NCBI GenBank assembly: GCA_001972305.1
Contig: BDDD01001680.1
Location: 65,388-129,387 of the forward strand
Length of the DNA stretch: 64,000 nt
Direction of reading: 5' to 3'
From: Cephalotus follicularis
Taxonomy: Eukaryota > Streptophyta > Magnoliopsida > Oxalidales > Cephalotaceae
The translations under genes were made by a program, and so were the position numbers. The stretch's first letter is position 1. Each line of letters begins with the position of its first letter. Under the pieces are notes generated by a model. It saw only the letters and a program-made list of their open reading frames with translations. It searched no databases and was not told the DNA's origin. Shown one piece after another: positions 43,060 to 55,448 of this stretch.

Positions 43060-44475
43060 AAGCCAAGAAGACCTAAAGTTCAAACCCATTGTACTACGAT
43101 GACGCTTGAATACATCACTAACTAAAGCATTGGTCAATAGGTCTGCTATAAGCACCGCTGAGGCGACCCTCTCTAAAACTATGTCTCCTCTGTCAATGAT
43201 CTCACGGATCAAGTGATAACATTGATGGATATGCTTGGAGCACTTGTGAGACCTAGGCTCCTTGACTTATGCAACAACCTAGTAAAGCACTACAAGAAAA
43301 CTGATGGATGGAACCACCCCTAGTTCTGCTACAAACTTCCATAACCAAACACCCTATTTTGCGACATCTGATCCTGCTATATACTCTGCTTCTGTGGTAG
43401 AGTCTGCAGTAGTCTCCTACTTTGAGCTCCTCTAGCTTACAGCTCTGCCATTTAGGATATAAACATATCCTGACACTAATTTGTGATCATCCGGATCACT
43501 ATTAAAACTGGAGTTAGTGTATCCCTCCAATATCAACTCACTATCTCCTCCGTAGATCAAGAAGGCATCTTGAATCCGTCTAACATACTTGAAGATCCCC
43601 TTGACTACTTCCCAGTTTTCTCACCTAGATTGGACTAAAATCGGCTTGCCATCCCTAAGGCATGCGCGACGTCGGGCTGAGTATACAGCACGACATACAT
43701 GATCAATCCCATAGCCTAAGCATAAGGGATCTGACTCATGTGTGTCCTTTCCTCAGATTTCTACGGGGATATCTTCTTGGAAAGTTGAATTCCATGGCCT
43801 ATTGGCAATAAGCCATGTTTGGAATTCTCCATACTGAATCGTTTTAGCACTTATCTTTGTAGATCTTTATACCAAGTATGCAGGAGGGTTCTCCCAAATC
43901 CCTCATGGAGAAGTTCTTGGCAAGCCATACTTTCATGGATCGTAACATTCCTATGTCATTCCCAATGAGTAGGATGTCATCCACGTATAGCACCAAGAAA
44001 GTTATACATGGGTCTTCCTATTTTCGGTAAACGCAAGGCTCATTTACGTTTTTAATGAAGCCAAAAGACTTGATAGCCTCATCAAACGTATGTTATAGCT
44101 TTTAGATGCTTGCTTTAGGCCATAAATCGACCTTTGGAGCTTGCACACCATGTGCGGAGACTTCGTGGATGTAAACCCCTCGGGTTGGAATATATAAATA
44201 TCCTCTTCAAGATGCCCGTTTAAGAACTGGGTCTTGTCATCCATTTACCATATCTCATTGTCATAATGAGCAGCAATAACAAGCAAAATCCGAATAGATT
44301 TGAGCATCGCGACTGGTGAGAAAGTTTCGGTATAATAGACACCATGTTATTGTCTATATCCTTTTGTGACCAATCCCGTTTGTATGTCTCAATCTTTCCA
44401 TATGCGCCAATCTTCTTCTTGAAGATCCATCTGCAACCGATAAGCATAATGCCTTCGGGAGCATCGACCAAGTTC
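43060..44475 (-). pseudogene. pol: Copia-2 reverse transcriptase and RNase H, heavily decayed
   Basis: 44220-44471 is RT N-terminal (GCRWIFKKKIGAYGK). 44044-44244 has FLNGHLEEDIYIFQPEGF and SIYGLKQASKSYN. The YVDD codons are visible near 43978-43990. RNase H text runs from about 43700 to 43080 in broken frames. Many stops and indels. Confidence 0.82.
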
Positions 44476-44538
44476 TAAACTTGGTTGGCATACATGGAAT
44501 CCATCTTGGATTTCATGGCTCCTAACCATGCCTCGGAT

Positions 44539-45600
44539 TCAGACTGCTTCCTGATTCCTGGTAGGCTCATCATCTTCGATAATGTTTGGTTTATCAGTGC
44601 CCTTGATGAGAAAACAGTATCTCTTGGGCTTTGTTGAAACTCTGCCTGATCTCCTCAATGGAGGAGTGCCTGAATGAGATCCAATCTCATGCTGAGATAT
44701 GACCCCAACTGTGTCTCTAAAGGTTCCAACATCTAATTCCTCTATGTCCTGTGGTATTTCTGCATATGGCAACTCGTCAAGTTCCGCTTTGCTCCCACTG
44801 CTTCCTTCGATAAGGAATTCCCTCTATAGGAACACAGCATTGTGCGATACACTAATCTTTTGCTCGCTGGGATGGTAGAAATAGTATCCCATCGTTTCTT
44901 TTTGATACCCAACAACGCCTCCAGCTTACTAGGCTCAAGCCTTCTAAAGTAAGCTGGACAACCCCAAACCTTTATATGGTTTAGGCTGGGTTTCCTTCCT
45001 GTCCATACTTGGTATAGAGTGGAGGGAATGGATTTTGAAGGAATCTAATTAAGGATATACGCCATTGTTTCCAGCACATGACCCCAAAAGGAGGTAAGGA
45101 GATTTGTAAAAGACATCATGGATCAAACCATATTCATCAAGGTCCGATTCCTCCGTTCAGACACACCATTATGTTGTGGTGTTCCAAGAGGTGTCCATTG
45201 AGAGAGAATCATGTTATCTCTAAGATAATACTAGAATTCAGCAGAGAGGTATTTGACCCCTTGGTCTGACCTAAGTGTTTTAATGGGGATACCTATTTGC
45301 TTCTCTACCTCATGTATGAATTCCTTGAATCTTTCAAAGAAATCTGACTTGTGTCTCATCAAAAACACATACCCGTACCGAGATAAATCATTGGTAAAAG
45401 TAATGAAGTAAAGATATCCTCCTCGTGCACTGACCGATATAAATCCACAGACATCGGTGTGGACTAGACCCAGTATGTCCACCGCCCTCTCTCCTTGTCT
45501 GTAGAAGGGAGATTTGGTCATTTTTTCAAGTAGGCAAGATTAATATATTGGAAAGGACTCCAAGTCCTAGATGTCTAATAGACCATTCTTAACCAACCTT
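44539..45600 (-). pseudogene. pol: Copia-2 integrase, decayed
   Basis: 45231-45521 holds the core start (MTKSPF, VHTDVCGFISVSARGG, IKTLRSDQGVKYLS); the second catalytic Asp is there, but the next conserved Gly-Glu pair reads Val-Lys. Further integrase text to 44800 is out of frame. 44539-44772 is the variable INT-RT linker. Confidence 0.8.
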
Positions 45601-46978
45601 GACAGCCTTGTCTCACTAGGATGACCTAATCTGCAATGCCAAGTAAAGGATCGATTAATATCATTTTTCTCTCTTTGTCTTTTATTACTAGTTCCTTGCT
45701 CAATTGATAATGCCATATTGTGATCAGTATTTAAAACATAAATCTCATTATCAATGCGTCCAACACATATACATACTTTGTATTTAGACAAAAGAGAACA
45801 TCCATTAGTATCAAAATAAAGATCCAAGCCCAGTTTATATATATATGAAACACTAACGATGTTCTGAATTAAGTTATTTATAAAATAACAAGGATTTAAT
45901 GTCAATACATAACCACTTAGCAAATAGAAATCAAAAACATCTACAACTCTAGTGATGATCTTCGATCCATCACCAGTCACAAGTCCACTGTATCTTTAGC
46001 TCCCAGCTGCCTAGTGTTTCTTAGACCCTGTAAAGAATTACAAATATTAGTACCACAAACAGTGTCTAACACCCAAGTAGAACTAATATTGTATGCTAGG
46101 TTAAGCTCAATCATGAAGGTACCTGAACCAGAGGCACCAACAATGGAAGCTAGGAACTCCTTGCACTCCCTTTTCCAATGGCCTTGCTTCCCACAAAAGA
46201 AACAAGCCTTGTCCTCCGCTAGCTGTTTGAGATTTTCCTTGGCAATACCCCCAATCACTCCAATCGACTTTAATTTCTTCTTATCCTTCTTCTCCTTGGC
46301 CTTGCCTTTATTCTTAGATCCACCCCTTTTATGGGCAGTCCTAGAAGAAGTAGGAAGATACAGTACGACCAACTTTGACTTACCCATCTCAAAATCAGCC
46401 TCCGTAGTTGTAAGCATAGACAGCTCAGGCAATGAATAATCCACTTTATTCATGTGAAAGTTTGATATAAACTGCGAGAACGTCCAAAGAAGAGATGATA
46501 GAACAAGATCTATATAGAAATTGTTATCCATAACACAATCTAATTGAGCAAGCTACTCAATAAGATCTATCATCTTCAGTCCGTGTTCATGGACCGAAGT
46601 TTCCTCAGCCATCTTCATCCAAAAAAGTTGACGAGAGAGATTAAACCTAGTAGTCCTAGACTGTGTGCCATACAACTCCTTGAGATGGAGAAGTATAGCA
46701 CCCAAGGTTTCCATATACTCGTGTTGTCACTGTAATTCTAGCACCATGCCAGCTATAGCGAGGCACCTAGCCTGCTCATCATCCTCATACCATTTTGCAA
46801 CAGTGGCTTGAGTTTCCTAGGATGGATTAGCTCCAAGTATTGGGGGGTCCTCTGTCATCATATGAGATAATTTCATTGATGTCAGAACTAAGTTCAAATT
46901 ATGCTGCCAATCAGGGAAATTAGGCCCTTCTGGCTTATTTGTTTCAAGAATTCTAGCAATTACAGTGTTGACTGACAT
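45567..46978 (-). pseudogene. gag-pol: Copia-2 gag, protease and pre-integrase
   Basis: Gag starts at the ATG ending at 46978 (MSVNTVIARILETNKPEG). Stops interrupt it near 46810, 46735 and 46560. 45977-46531 has an intact knuckle CFFCGKQGHWKREC and then the protease region, whose active-site triplet is altered (DTVCGTNIC). 45567-45980 is protease C-terminus and GAG-pre-integrase (FTWHCRLGHPSETRLSRLV). Confidence 0.85.
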
Positions 46979-47290
46979 GATTGCAAAGTATACTCAACCT
47001 AAAAGAAACAACATAAAGAGTTAGAAAATATTCCAATTTTTTATGTTTCTACCATAACACTTGGTCTCTAGTGCTTAAGGTTTCTCCCACTATTCTAATC
47101 GTATTCCACACCCTCATGTTGAATTCGAGAGGTGTCCAACCTCTTAGTGGGGATTGGAATCCAACTCAGCATATTATGGCCTCAACTTTAGCATGACAAA
47201 CCATAATACCCAAGATGGGTAGGCTCGTTCACCAATTTACACCGCACAGGGTCCCACTCTCGATGTGTAAGATCCAATCATAGATTCAAA
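46979..47290 (-). other. Copia-2 leader, gag-proximal part
   Basis: Non-coding. Contains a perfect 8-bp hairpin TATTATGG/CCATAATA (47172-47179, 47201-47208) closing a 21-base loop with CCTCAACTTTAGCATGAC, plus a small hairpin AGAGGT/ACCTCT at 47128-47144. Confidence 0.7.
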
Positions 47291-49718
47291 TGTTAGAGAT
47301 GGTGACCGATCAAGTCATTAGGTAGCTAGATGTAGTCATTTTTATCTCTGGGTTAAAAAGTCTTATTCATATTATGTGACATATGTGCATACTTTACTTA
47401 TAATGGCAAGCCGTATGTATTTTATCACATCATCGAAGCAGTTTAAATTTATTATCTGCTTACACATATGGCACCCTGTCACATAAAGGGTTAGATGTCG
47501 GGCTTGGGGCTATGAGAACGACTAGTTGACTCCCTGTGACTAAATTGTTCCAAGTCATAGGTTCACTTTCTTGGGCAATTATTGAACCGGATAGACTTGC
47601 TACATTGTACTTGCTTCCGAGTATAGGGAGGGTGGAGTATCTCATTGCCACTTGGGGAGGGCCCTAAAGCTAATGCGGGGTGCATGTTGGGAGCATGTAC
47701 ACTGAACTTGACCTACTATAGGAATGCTATTTGGATGGTCGCTATTCCCATGTCAGTAGCAATTCCTATCGGTGGCGGTAGTGTATAGGCTCTAAGGCGC
47801 CTACCAGGACCTTAGGGGACCTGTCTGATCCTTAGACCTAAGCGTCTTCTCTGCGTTATATAGAGGAAGTTTGGCTTTGATCTCCGCCCTACCCAGTCCT
47901 TACGCAGGGCTGGCAAACAGGCGGTCTTTGGGTCTCACCAAATCTGCATGAATGTAGGCGAGTACGCAACATGGAATCATCACACTTATAGCGAGGGTGA
48001 TAGGCTCTATGCTATCTGTATTCATTACCGACTTGAAAATACCTGCGCAAGTTACGGGGGTTGGAAACTGGGTTTCCGGGAAAAGGTCCGCCGATAGTCG
48101 TAGTGAGTTTACAGATGTATAAGCACCGAACAAAACTAGGGTTGACACGTATCCTTACCCCAGGCCACGGTTGGAACTGAGGATTACGAGGGATTACAAT
48201 ACACGGTAATCATCGATAGGATAAAGTACCATATGTATCAGAAACGGACGTAATATGTGAGAAATTAATCTGGGATTAATTTCCTAGAATATGTTGGACA
48301 TGATTTTAGGGTTGGTAAAATAGTCGGGGACTATCTCCGATAATTTCACCTATGCGCGGGGTACTGTGGTAATTTATCGACGTTACCGATTTTATTCCGG
48401 ACTTTCGAGTCCCCCATGATTATTGGAAAAGTGACGTGTGTTGAACACATGTCACTTGGTGGTAAATCTAGTTTGCTGACTAGTATATATTAATTAGACA
48501 TTAGTGGGATATTTGGTGCAACTTTGATGTGGTCGCTTGAATTTTATCCTACTTGATGCCTTATTGATATATAAAAAGAAGTTAAAAGTGGAGAGTAAGA
48601 GACTGAAGTGTGCAAAGCACGCATAAAAGTACTGGGAGCTTAAAAGAAAAAGGAGAAGCACGCAGGGCACGTGGGAGCGGCAAAAAAGTAAGAAAAAGGG
48701 AGAGCGCGTCGGGCGTGTTTTTCGCCGAGGGAAAGAGAGAGGCGCAAGGCTCGAGGAAGAGAGAGAGAGAGACGGCGAGCGATTCCATTTTCTTGGCTGT
48801 CATTTGAGGTAACCCCTTTCTCTTCCCCTAATTCTCCTTTTTCTCCTTCCTTCTCCCTGCGGCAAAGGTTGGAGCTTTGTTGCCCACCACTTCTCTTTCC
48901 ACCGTCGGTGATCATCATAGGTGGAGCCAATCTTTGGCTTTACCTATTTTTATATTAGTTGAGGCATTTTTCGATCATTTTCGTGCGTTTTTGGCTGGCT
49001 GAATTAACTCAGTGGTTAAGACACGATGGAGGATATGGCTGCGCGTTCCATGGCGAGTCCCGGCGAGTCTTTGGTAGCATCGAGTAGATTGGAAGATTTG
49101 AAGGCTAGTGGTAGCATGGTCGGAGCTTAGGTGACGTGACCAGAGCTCTGGTGAGGTGACCCAACAGCGAGTATCGGCGAGTCACGGGCAGAGACAAGTA
49201 GATCTGGGGTTTTGTGGTCCTATGATGGTGTGGCCAGAGTTACAGTTGTCGGGTGACTCAACTTGTGCGATCCATGGCGATTCACGGCAAGTCATAGGTA
49301 GAAACATGTAGATCGGAGCATTTGGGGGAATACGGAGGCGTGGCCGGAGCTCTGACGAGTTGGCCAGAATCCGGTTGGAGCTGTGGTGACCCACAGTTTC
49401 TCCTGCCGTATCAGAGGGCAGTTTCAGTGCGGCTTTTTGTGGCTGGGTAGTGTGCATCAACGGGGCAGTCATGGTGCGGCCCTTTTGCTACCATATTGGA
49501 GGAGCCAAAGCTTGGAGCTAAAGGAGTTGTTCATGCCGTGTGAAGGAAGTGGCCAAATATGGTAGAGCCTCCAACGTTGGTATGACTCCAATCCTTATGT
49601 TTTACCGCTTTGTATTTGTTTATACCAAATTGGATTCGGTTTTGTGTTTGTGTGCTTGACTAGTTTATTGGTTCAATTGAATATTAATCGACCAGAAACC
49701 CTAGCAGGTTTCCCAACA
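47291..49718 (+). mobile_element. Solo LTR, copia type, plus orientation, in the Copia-2 leader
   Basis: Starts TGTTAGAGATGGTGACC and ends GGTTTCCCAACA. Read on the opposite strand it matches the Copia-2 LTR text (for example the ATCACAT..GAAGC..GCTTACA block near 47430 against 42840-42900) and resembles the solo LTR at 3643. It has a plus-strand TATA (TGATATATAAAAAG near 48568). ORFs at 48610-48930 are Arg/Ser-rich composition artefacts. Flanks TCAAA and TCGGC do not match well, so the TSD is uncertain. Confidence 0.8.
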
Positions 49719-51106
49719 TCGGCCTACCAGCTTAATATGGTCTCGGCTTTAGCCCAAAAAATCGTTAGAACCAGCATAAGTCTATACCCACAATCCTCAA
49801 AGAAATCCACACGTTTTGACAACCACATGTTTGCATGTCCAAGTGCCAAACCATTGCAATCTCCTTGCAGTGCCTAACACTGACATTGACATGGTATCTG
49901 ACAGATCGCAGACCTCAGCTTTAGCATGACCGCCCACAATCTGCCCATGCCCCTCAACGAGAACTATGGAAGGCCACGTTGGGTCACTTACTTGTGTCCC
50001 TGGCGTTATGACTTATTATATGATTTTTGGAGGAATTTAGGTCTCACATTTTAAATTAGCCAAGCCATTTAATTAATTCATTGGTTTCATTAGCCAATTC
50101 CAATTAATTACGACTTTGTATGTTTGACGTGTTTGGACCATCCATCTTATGCACCATATGTCCAACATAAAAGAAAATTGGCTAGGCTAGGGACTATAAC
50201 TATAAGTGATTCACACGAGCCAATATGATCACTAGGTCTCCTAGGTGAACTATTAAATTCTAGTTTATTACAAAATGCACCATGCATTCATGGTCTTCAT
50301 TTGGTCTTGTAACTCCATTGATCTTCCTATTCAACCTTCTTTGATTCTCCTCATTTGATTACAAACTTTAAATAAAAATGGATTTAAATAAAATATATTT
50401 AAATTAAAGAAGAGAATACAAATATTAGGGAGAATAGAATCCTATCCTAGAGAGGATTTTGAAAGATAAGGAATTATGGTGCACACAGACAACCTTATTA
50501 CAAACCAAATATAAAAGCAATAAAGTAAGTTAAGAATCCACAAAAGAAACCAAAAACTAGGTCATGTCCCATAGCCTACCATCATGTATAAGATATTGAA
50601 GGTATATATCCAATATAAACTTTAAATAAACACAAACAATTTTAATTTTCGATTGCTAATCGAATCAACTTTAACAAGTGTGCCAAAAATTAGTATAACT
50701 TCAACTAGATTAATTAAAACCTAGTATTTCCTTCGTTTAACTAACTTTTAGTTCCAAACTTTTAACAGTTCCGTGCAAAGCGGCGACAGTTTGCCATAAG
50801 CATTGGCGGTTACACACTAACGACAATGGTTTGTACCAAACAGTTAGCGCTCGATGCAATTGGCTGCGCTTTAAGCAAACCATCGATGTTTAAACCCTTA
50901 AGTGTCGACAATTCATGCTAAACTGTCAACGGCCAAAGCTTACGCCAGCACTTAACTTCAACGCTTAGTCTAACTGTCGACGGTGTAGGCAAAATTGTCG
51001 ACGGTTAGACAGCAACAGAATGGCATTATGCCAAAAACAGCCACTAAATCAATTCAAAACAGCCACCAAAAATCAAAATTAAAGTCCAATTGGGATTGAT
51101 TAGGTA
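49719..51106 (-). other. Copia-2 leader, PBS-proximal part
   Basis: Non-coding continuation of the leader. It contains another loop core (CTCAGCTTTAGCATGACC, 49913-49930) closed by a 14-pair stem (49899-49912 with 49931-49944) and a weaker one near 49741. The stretch 50780-51005 is dense in GTCGAC and related words. Confidence 0.65.
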
Positions 51107-51118
51107 GCTCTGATACCA
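51107..51118 (-). other. Copia-2 primer binding site (initiator tRNA-Met)
   Basis: Plus-strand GCTCTGATACCA is the complement of TGGTATCAGAGC, a perfect 12-base match to the usual plant site, two bases from the 5' LTR. Confidence 0.95.
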
Positions 51119-51120
51119 TT

Positions 51121-53010
51121 TGAAAGAATAATTCTAGGTTTAGGGCCATTTTAGGCCTTAGGATCAATAGGTGTATAACTTTGATTTTACTCAATGTTTG
51201 CTCAAAGCCAAGACACACCCTAAATTCTAAGTCCATAAATGTCCATAACCCTCACAGGATCTCTAATCAATATCCAATTGGACAATACAAACTAAACAAG
51301 TTAAGGAAAAACCAAGCAAGTCACGGGTTTGCCTAGCAAATCCGAGACTTGTACAACAAGGAAGTTTGAGCCAATTACCTAGCCTTCAAGCTCCTTCTTT
51401 CAAGTTTCCAATCTGAAACTTCAAGCTTGAATCCTCAAGATCCAAAATCCTTTAAAACCGCAACAATCCAGCAAGTTCAAGACCTCCAATTGAACCCATG
51501 ACTTAGGTGCCAAGTTAGGGTTTGTGGCGCCAAAGGATCAATTACACAATAGGTGGTCTTTAAGCTTCCTTTCTCGCTCCAAATCTTCTTCAAATATTTC
51601 AGCCTAGCATTCTATGGACACAATCCTAATCTAGGATCAATGTAGGAAGAGGAGGGCTTCAAAGAAAAGTCAAACTCCACCTATAAAGATCAAAGTGTGG
51701 TGTAGGAAATAGGTAGAAGTTTGTAATATTCTTCCTCTCAATTTTCTTGCTCTCAATGGCGCCTCACCCGTGGCTTGAAGATAAGAGAAGAAGGGAATAG
51801 CGCCGACCTCTAAGGATGAGCAAGAGGTAATCAAACTTCTAATTCCAATTCCTTTCTTATATGTTAGTGGACACATGTCACTAATGGAGCTTGGTGTCAC
51901 CATTACAAGATGACACATATGAGCCATATATCCAAGTGTCGTCACTAGTACACATAACACCCCACAAGGTGACATGTGTCCATACATGTCACCGCAAGGT
52001 GGGACTTGAAAGTCTGGAATAAAATCTGTAATGTCTGTAAATTACAATAGCACCCCCGTGCACAGGTAAAGTTATCATAAATAGTCTCCTACTATTTTAA
52101 GACCCTGAAATCATGTCTGACATATTCCATGTGTAAAAATTAATTCCTGATTAATTTCTCATATGTTAAGTTCATTTTCCACACATCTGGTACTTTATCT
52201 TGACGACAGTTACCGTGTACTTTATCCCTCGTCATCCTCGGCTCCGATAGCGGCATTGGGTAAGGATATGTGTCAACCCTAGTTTTGTCAGTATCTATAA
52301 TTCCATAATTCCATTATGACTATCGGCAAACCTTTCTAGAAATCCTAGTATCTAGCTTATCGGAACCTGGCCAAGTATTTCAAAGTCCACAATGAATACA
52401 TATACTATAGAGCCAATCACCCTCACATCAGGTGTGACAATTCCTCGTTACACATTTCTTTACATTCATATAAATCCTATAATACTTAAAAACCGCCTGT
52501 TTGCCAACCTCGTGAAAGAATTGGGTAGGGCGGAAATCAAACACAGACAGTCTTTACATAATGTAGAGCAACCGCTCAGGTCTAGGGATCAAATAAGTCC
52601 TTCAAGGAGCTGATAGGCTCGTAGAGCCTATACACAACTGTCTTAGATGGGAAACTCTACTGGCACGGGATATGTGTCCTCTAACCCACGAGAGCAAGCT
52701 TAACGCGGCAAGTCTAACCAATTCACTAATGTCCTATATAAGTGAACTTCTGACTTGGAACTGTTAGTCACAGGGAATAAGGGAGTCGTTCTTATAGTCC
52801 ATGGCTTGACATCCAACCCTTAATGTGACTGGGCACCATATATGTAAGCAAGTAATATGCTTCAATTATGTGATAAAACATATACAGTATGCCATAATTA
52901 AAAGATAATTTGCACAAAGTAATATGAAAGGAATAAGACTGTACATACAATGAGCAGAGTATAAGTACAATAGCCACCGAGTGGCTTGATGGGTCACACT
53001 CTCTCTAAGA
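51121..53010 (-). mobile_element. Copia-2 5' LTR
   Basis: TGAAAGAATAATTCTAGG ... CTCTCTAAGA, matching the split 3' LTR. It ends AAGA where AACA is expected. Relative to the 3' LTR it lacks two 30-bp units and roughly 100 bases near 52680 (the CATACTCCCAGCACGCACC block at 42640 has no counterpart). Confidence 0.88.
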
Positions 53011-53439
53011 CTCTGGACATCACCTTCCAGTTTATAGGTTGCCAACTTCACCTTCTGATTATTGCTGCACCATAAAACCTCAAATATCTTCTCCAAGTGG
53101 GCAATCAAATTTTCCACGTCAATTGGTGTTAGGGCCGAACCGGCTTTGCTTCTGAAACCTCTTAAGCCAACTGTACACTTGTGTCTATGGCTAGTAACCA
53201 ATATGCTCATTCACGTGCACATTTTCATTCTCCGGATGCTCATTATCATTCCTTTGGTTTTGCTGTTGCATTGCATGAATCACCTGCGCTACAACTTGTG
53301 GCAAAACCTATGCCACCGCTTGATTAACCAATTCCACCACTGTAGGATTGTTCTGATCATTCGTCTTTCCTGCGGGATGTTCATCACCCCTATTCGCATC
53401 TTCAGGAGGTTTTCCTACTTGATTAGTTCTACGCACCAT
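53011..53439 (-). pseudogene. gag: Gypsy-3 gag, N-terminal part
   Basis: The start ATG ends at 53439 (MVRRTNQVGKPPEDANRGDE). It runs through a Gln/Asn-rich stretch to the gag core ENLIAHLEKIFEVL and QKVKLATYKLEGDVQ, where Copia-2 interrupts. The next residues (WWKTLMVAEAF) are at 31220. A stop follows the NEHIGY stretch. Confidence 0.85.
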
Positions 53440-53604
53440 CTATGGAATGAAAGAACAAATAGAATGATATAATAGAGACAAAACAAATTCATATAATGAA
53501 AGGGTGGACAAAAATGAATTTCGAATAGAACAAACTCCTACCCAATTTCTACCCATAACTCACAAGTCAACCTAAATAAGCTTTCTAAGGAAAATCAAAC
53601 TTGT

Positions 53605-53615
53605 CTCTGATACTA
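53605..53615 (-). other. Gypsy-3 primer binding site, decayed
   Basis: Plus-strand CTCTGATACTA is the complement of TAGTATCAGAG, one base off the initiator tRNA-Met site, about 165 bases upstream of the gag ATG. Confidence 0.7.
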
Positions 53616-53620
53616 AAAGC

Positions 53621-55448
53621 TTTAAGTTTTAACATCCCAATCTAGAATGGAAAAGAATGTCACACTGCTAAGCATACAAACCTCAAAATAATTAAAATGC
53701 TAATAGTTATCAATGAAACTCATCAAATCTCCAAATGTTGAATTTATAATCCAAAATTAGTCACAACGGCTCCAAATCGAAATTCAATACATAAATAAAA
53801 CTCTAACTAAAAACTAACACCAAAATGTATCAACTCTAATAATTTAATAAGATGGTCTCCAAGAACATCTCTGGACAAAGGTAGCTCTCAATCAACATTC
53901 CCATAATTTTCCTGAGTACCTACCGTGAAGAAAGAAAATGGTCAAGCAAAATACTCAGTACGAATATAGAGTAAAAAGGAAATAGTAAGTGAATAATGAA
54001 CAAGTGAAATAAAATAATTCCCAGCAAATGGTAATATCAAATTATCAAAAGAACTGAACCAAAATAGAAAATCCAAAATAAAGAGATTTTGAACACACGG
54101 ATGATCATATTGAGCTCTGAACTGATATCAAAATAATCAAAGTATGTATCAAGCCACACAAGCGACAACATACCAATGCAAATATGTAAATACATGGGAC
54201 TGTCGGTATCCATATGTATACAGAATGACGTGTACGGAAACCATCCCCAAAACTTACAAGCTAGAACCGACCCATACACCTCCTGAAAATCAAAATCACA
54301 ATCACGTGATAACAAATAGGCCTACTCCTCTACTCAAAAGCCCGAAGGAGACGCTGTTGACTAATCACACCGCCATAGATTGTGTCATTCCTCTGTGCCT
54401 AGAGAGCATGCTTATGGTACCCTCATAGTTGGTTATAGCTCAGTATAAAAATGAATATAGGAAATTTAAACAAGAAAATCACTGTAGAAATTCAACTCAA
54501 ATGTCACAGCAAAAATACCAACCGATAATACTAAAATTGGATTAAACAATAATGAAAAATCTCAACAAAATTCAATAAAAATCAAATCATGTATAAAGAA
54601 GTTCAATAATTAAAGTAACCAAATATCGAGATCAAGAATATTCAAATTCCAAAGTAATTACGAGTATTCAAATATCGAATCAGAACTTATTTCGATAAGA
54701 TCACAAATTGATGAATAGCAAAACTGAATTAAATTCAAAATAATCACGAAGAAAGAAAAGTAAGAACGGAAATCCGTACTTTAATCAACCGAAATAGACA
54801 CCCAAAGATCCAAATACAATCTACCAAAATCACGCCAAAGGGAAGCAATCAATACCTACTGAGACTCTCTAATATCTTACTTCTATGACCAACTATGAGA
54901 GAAAGTGGTATATGGCGTTAAAAGAAAGATGCTTTTTGGTGTATGCCCTGTGAAAACCTGGTACTGACATATATGTATATATGTAACGCAACAGCGAGTC
55001 TTTTCTTTTTAAAACAATTACGTCAACGCTTTTTTGAAACATCGACGTATTCTTCCATTTTAAAACAATTGTGTTGACGCTTTTCTGGAAAACATTGACG
55101 CCTTTAAACAGTAGGTTTACATGGCGAAAAATACACAAAAGAAATTGATGCTATTTTAAAACATCAACGCTAAAATAAAACATCGAAGCAATAGAATAAC
55201 ATCGATGCATTTGCGTTAGAAAACCCAAAAATCAATTTAAATTTTAGAACGAGTTCGATCAATTTCATTTGCAACTCAATGAACAAATCATGAACAAGTT
55301 TATAAAACTACTAATAGCTAACTTAGCCAAAGTCAACATTGAACTAGTACAAACCAAAATTTATCCATTACAATATAAATACCAAATTATAAATAACAAA
55401 ACAGACAAACAAAACCCAAAGATGAATAAATGTATGCAAAGTATTACA
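53621..55448 (-). mobile_element. Gypsy-3 5' LTR
   Basis: Begins just beyond the PBS with TTTAAGTTTTAACATCCC and probably ends GTATTACA at 55448, the usual complement of a TGTAATAC start. AT-rich, no ORF of note. 55020-55215 repeats words such as CGTCAACGCTTTT and ACATCGACG. No partner LTR remains in the window. End positions are approximate on the left. Confidence 0.6.

Larger units (their letters stand above)
31229..53010 (-). mobile_element. Copia-2: Ty1/copia element, minus strand, inserted in Gypsy-3 gag
   Basis: LTR ends are TGAAAGAATAATT at 31229 and CTCTCTAAGA at 53010. Flanks CTCCA (31224-31228) and CTCTG (53011-53015) are a TSD with two transitions; the gag of Gypsy-3 rejoins exactly across it. 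The 3' LTR is split by a MITE carrying Gypsy-2, and the leader is split by an opposite-facing solo LTR. Internal order is leader, gag, PR, INT, RT, RNase H, all decayed. Confidence 0.9.

Noticed and set aside
43285..43297. CACTACAAGAAAA as a CACTA transposon end
   Set aside because: Lies inside Copia-2 RNase H coding text, which continues on both sides.
48610..48930. Arg- and Ser-rich frames on both strands
   Set aside because: Inside the solo LTR leader; composition-driven, no domain.
49005..49060. A-box-like AACTCAGTGG as a tRNA or SINE
   Set aside because: No B box at the right distance and no cloverleaf; it is part of the solo LTR.
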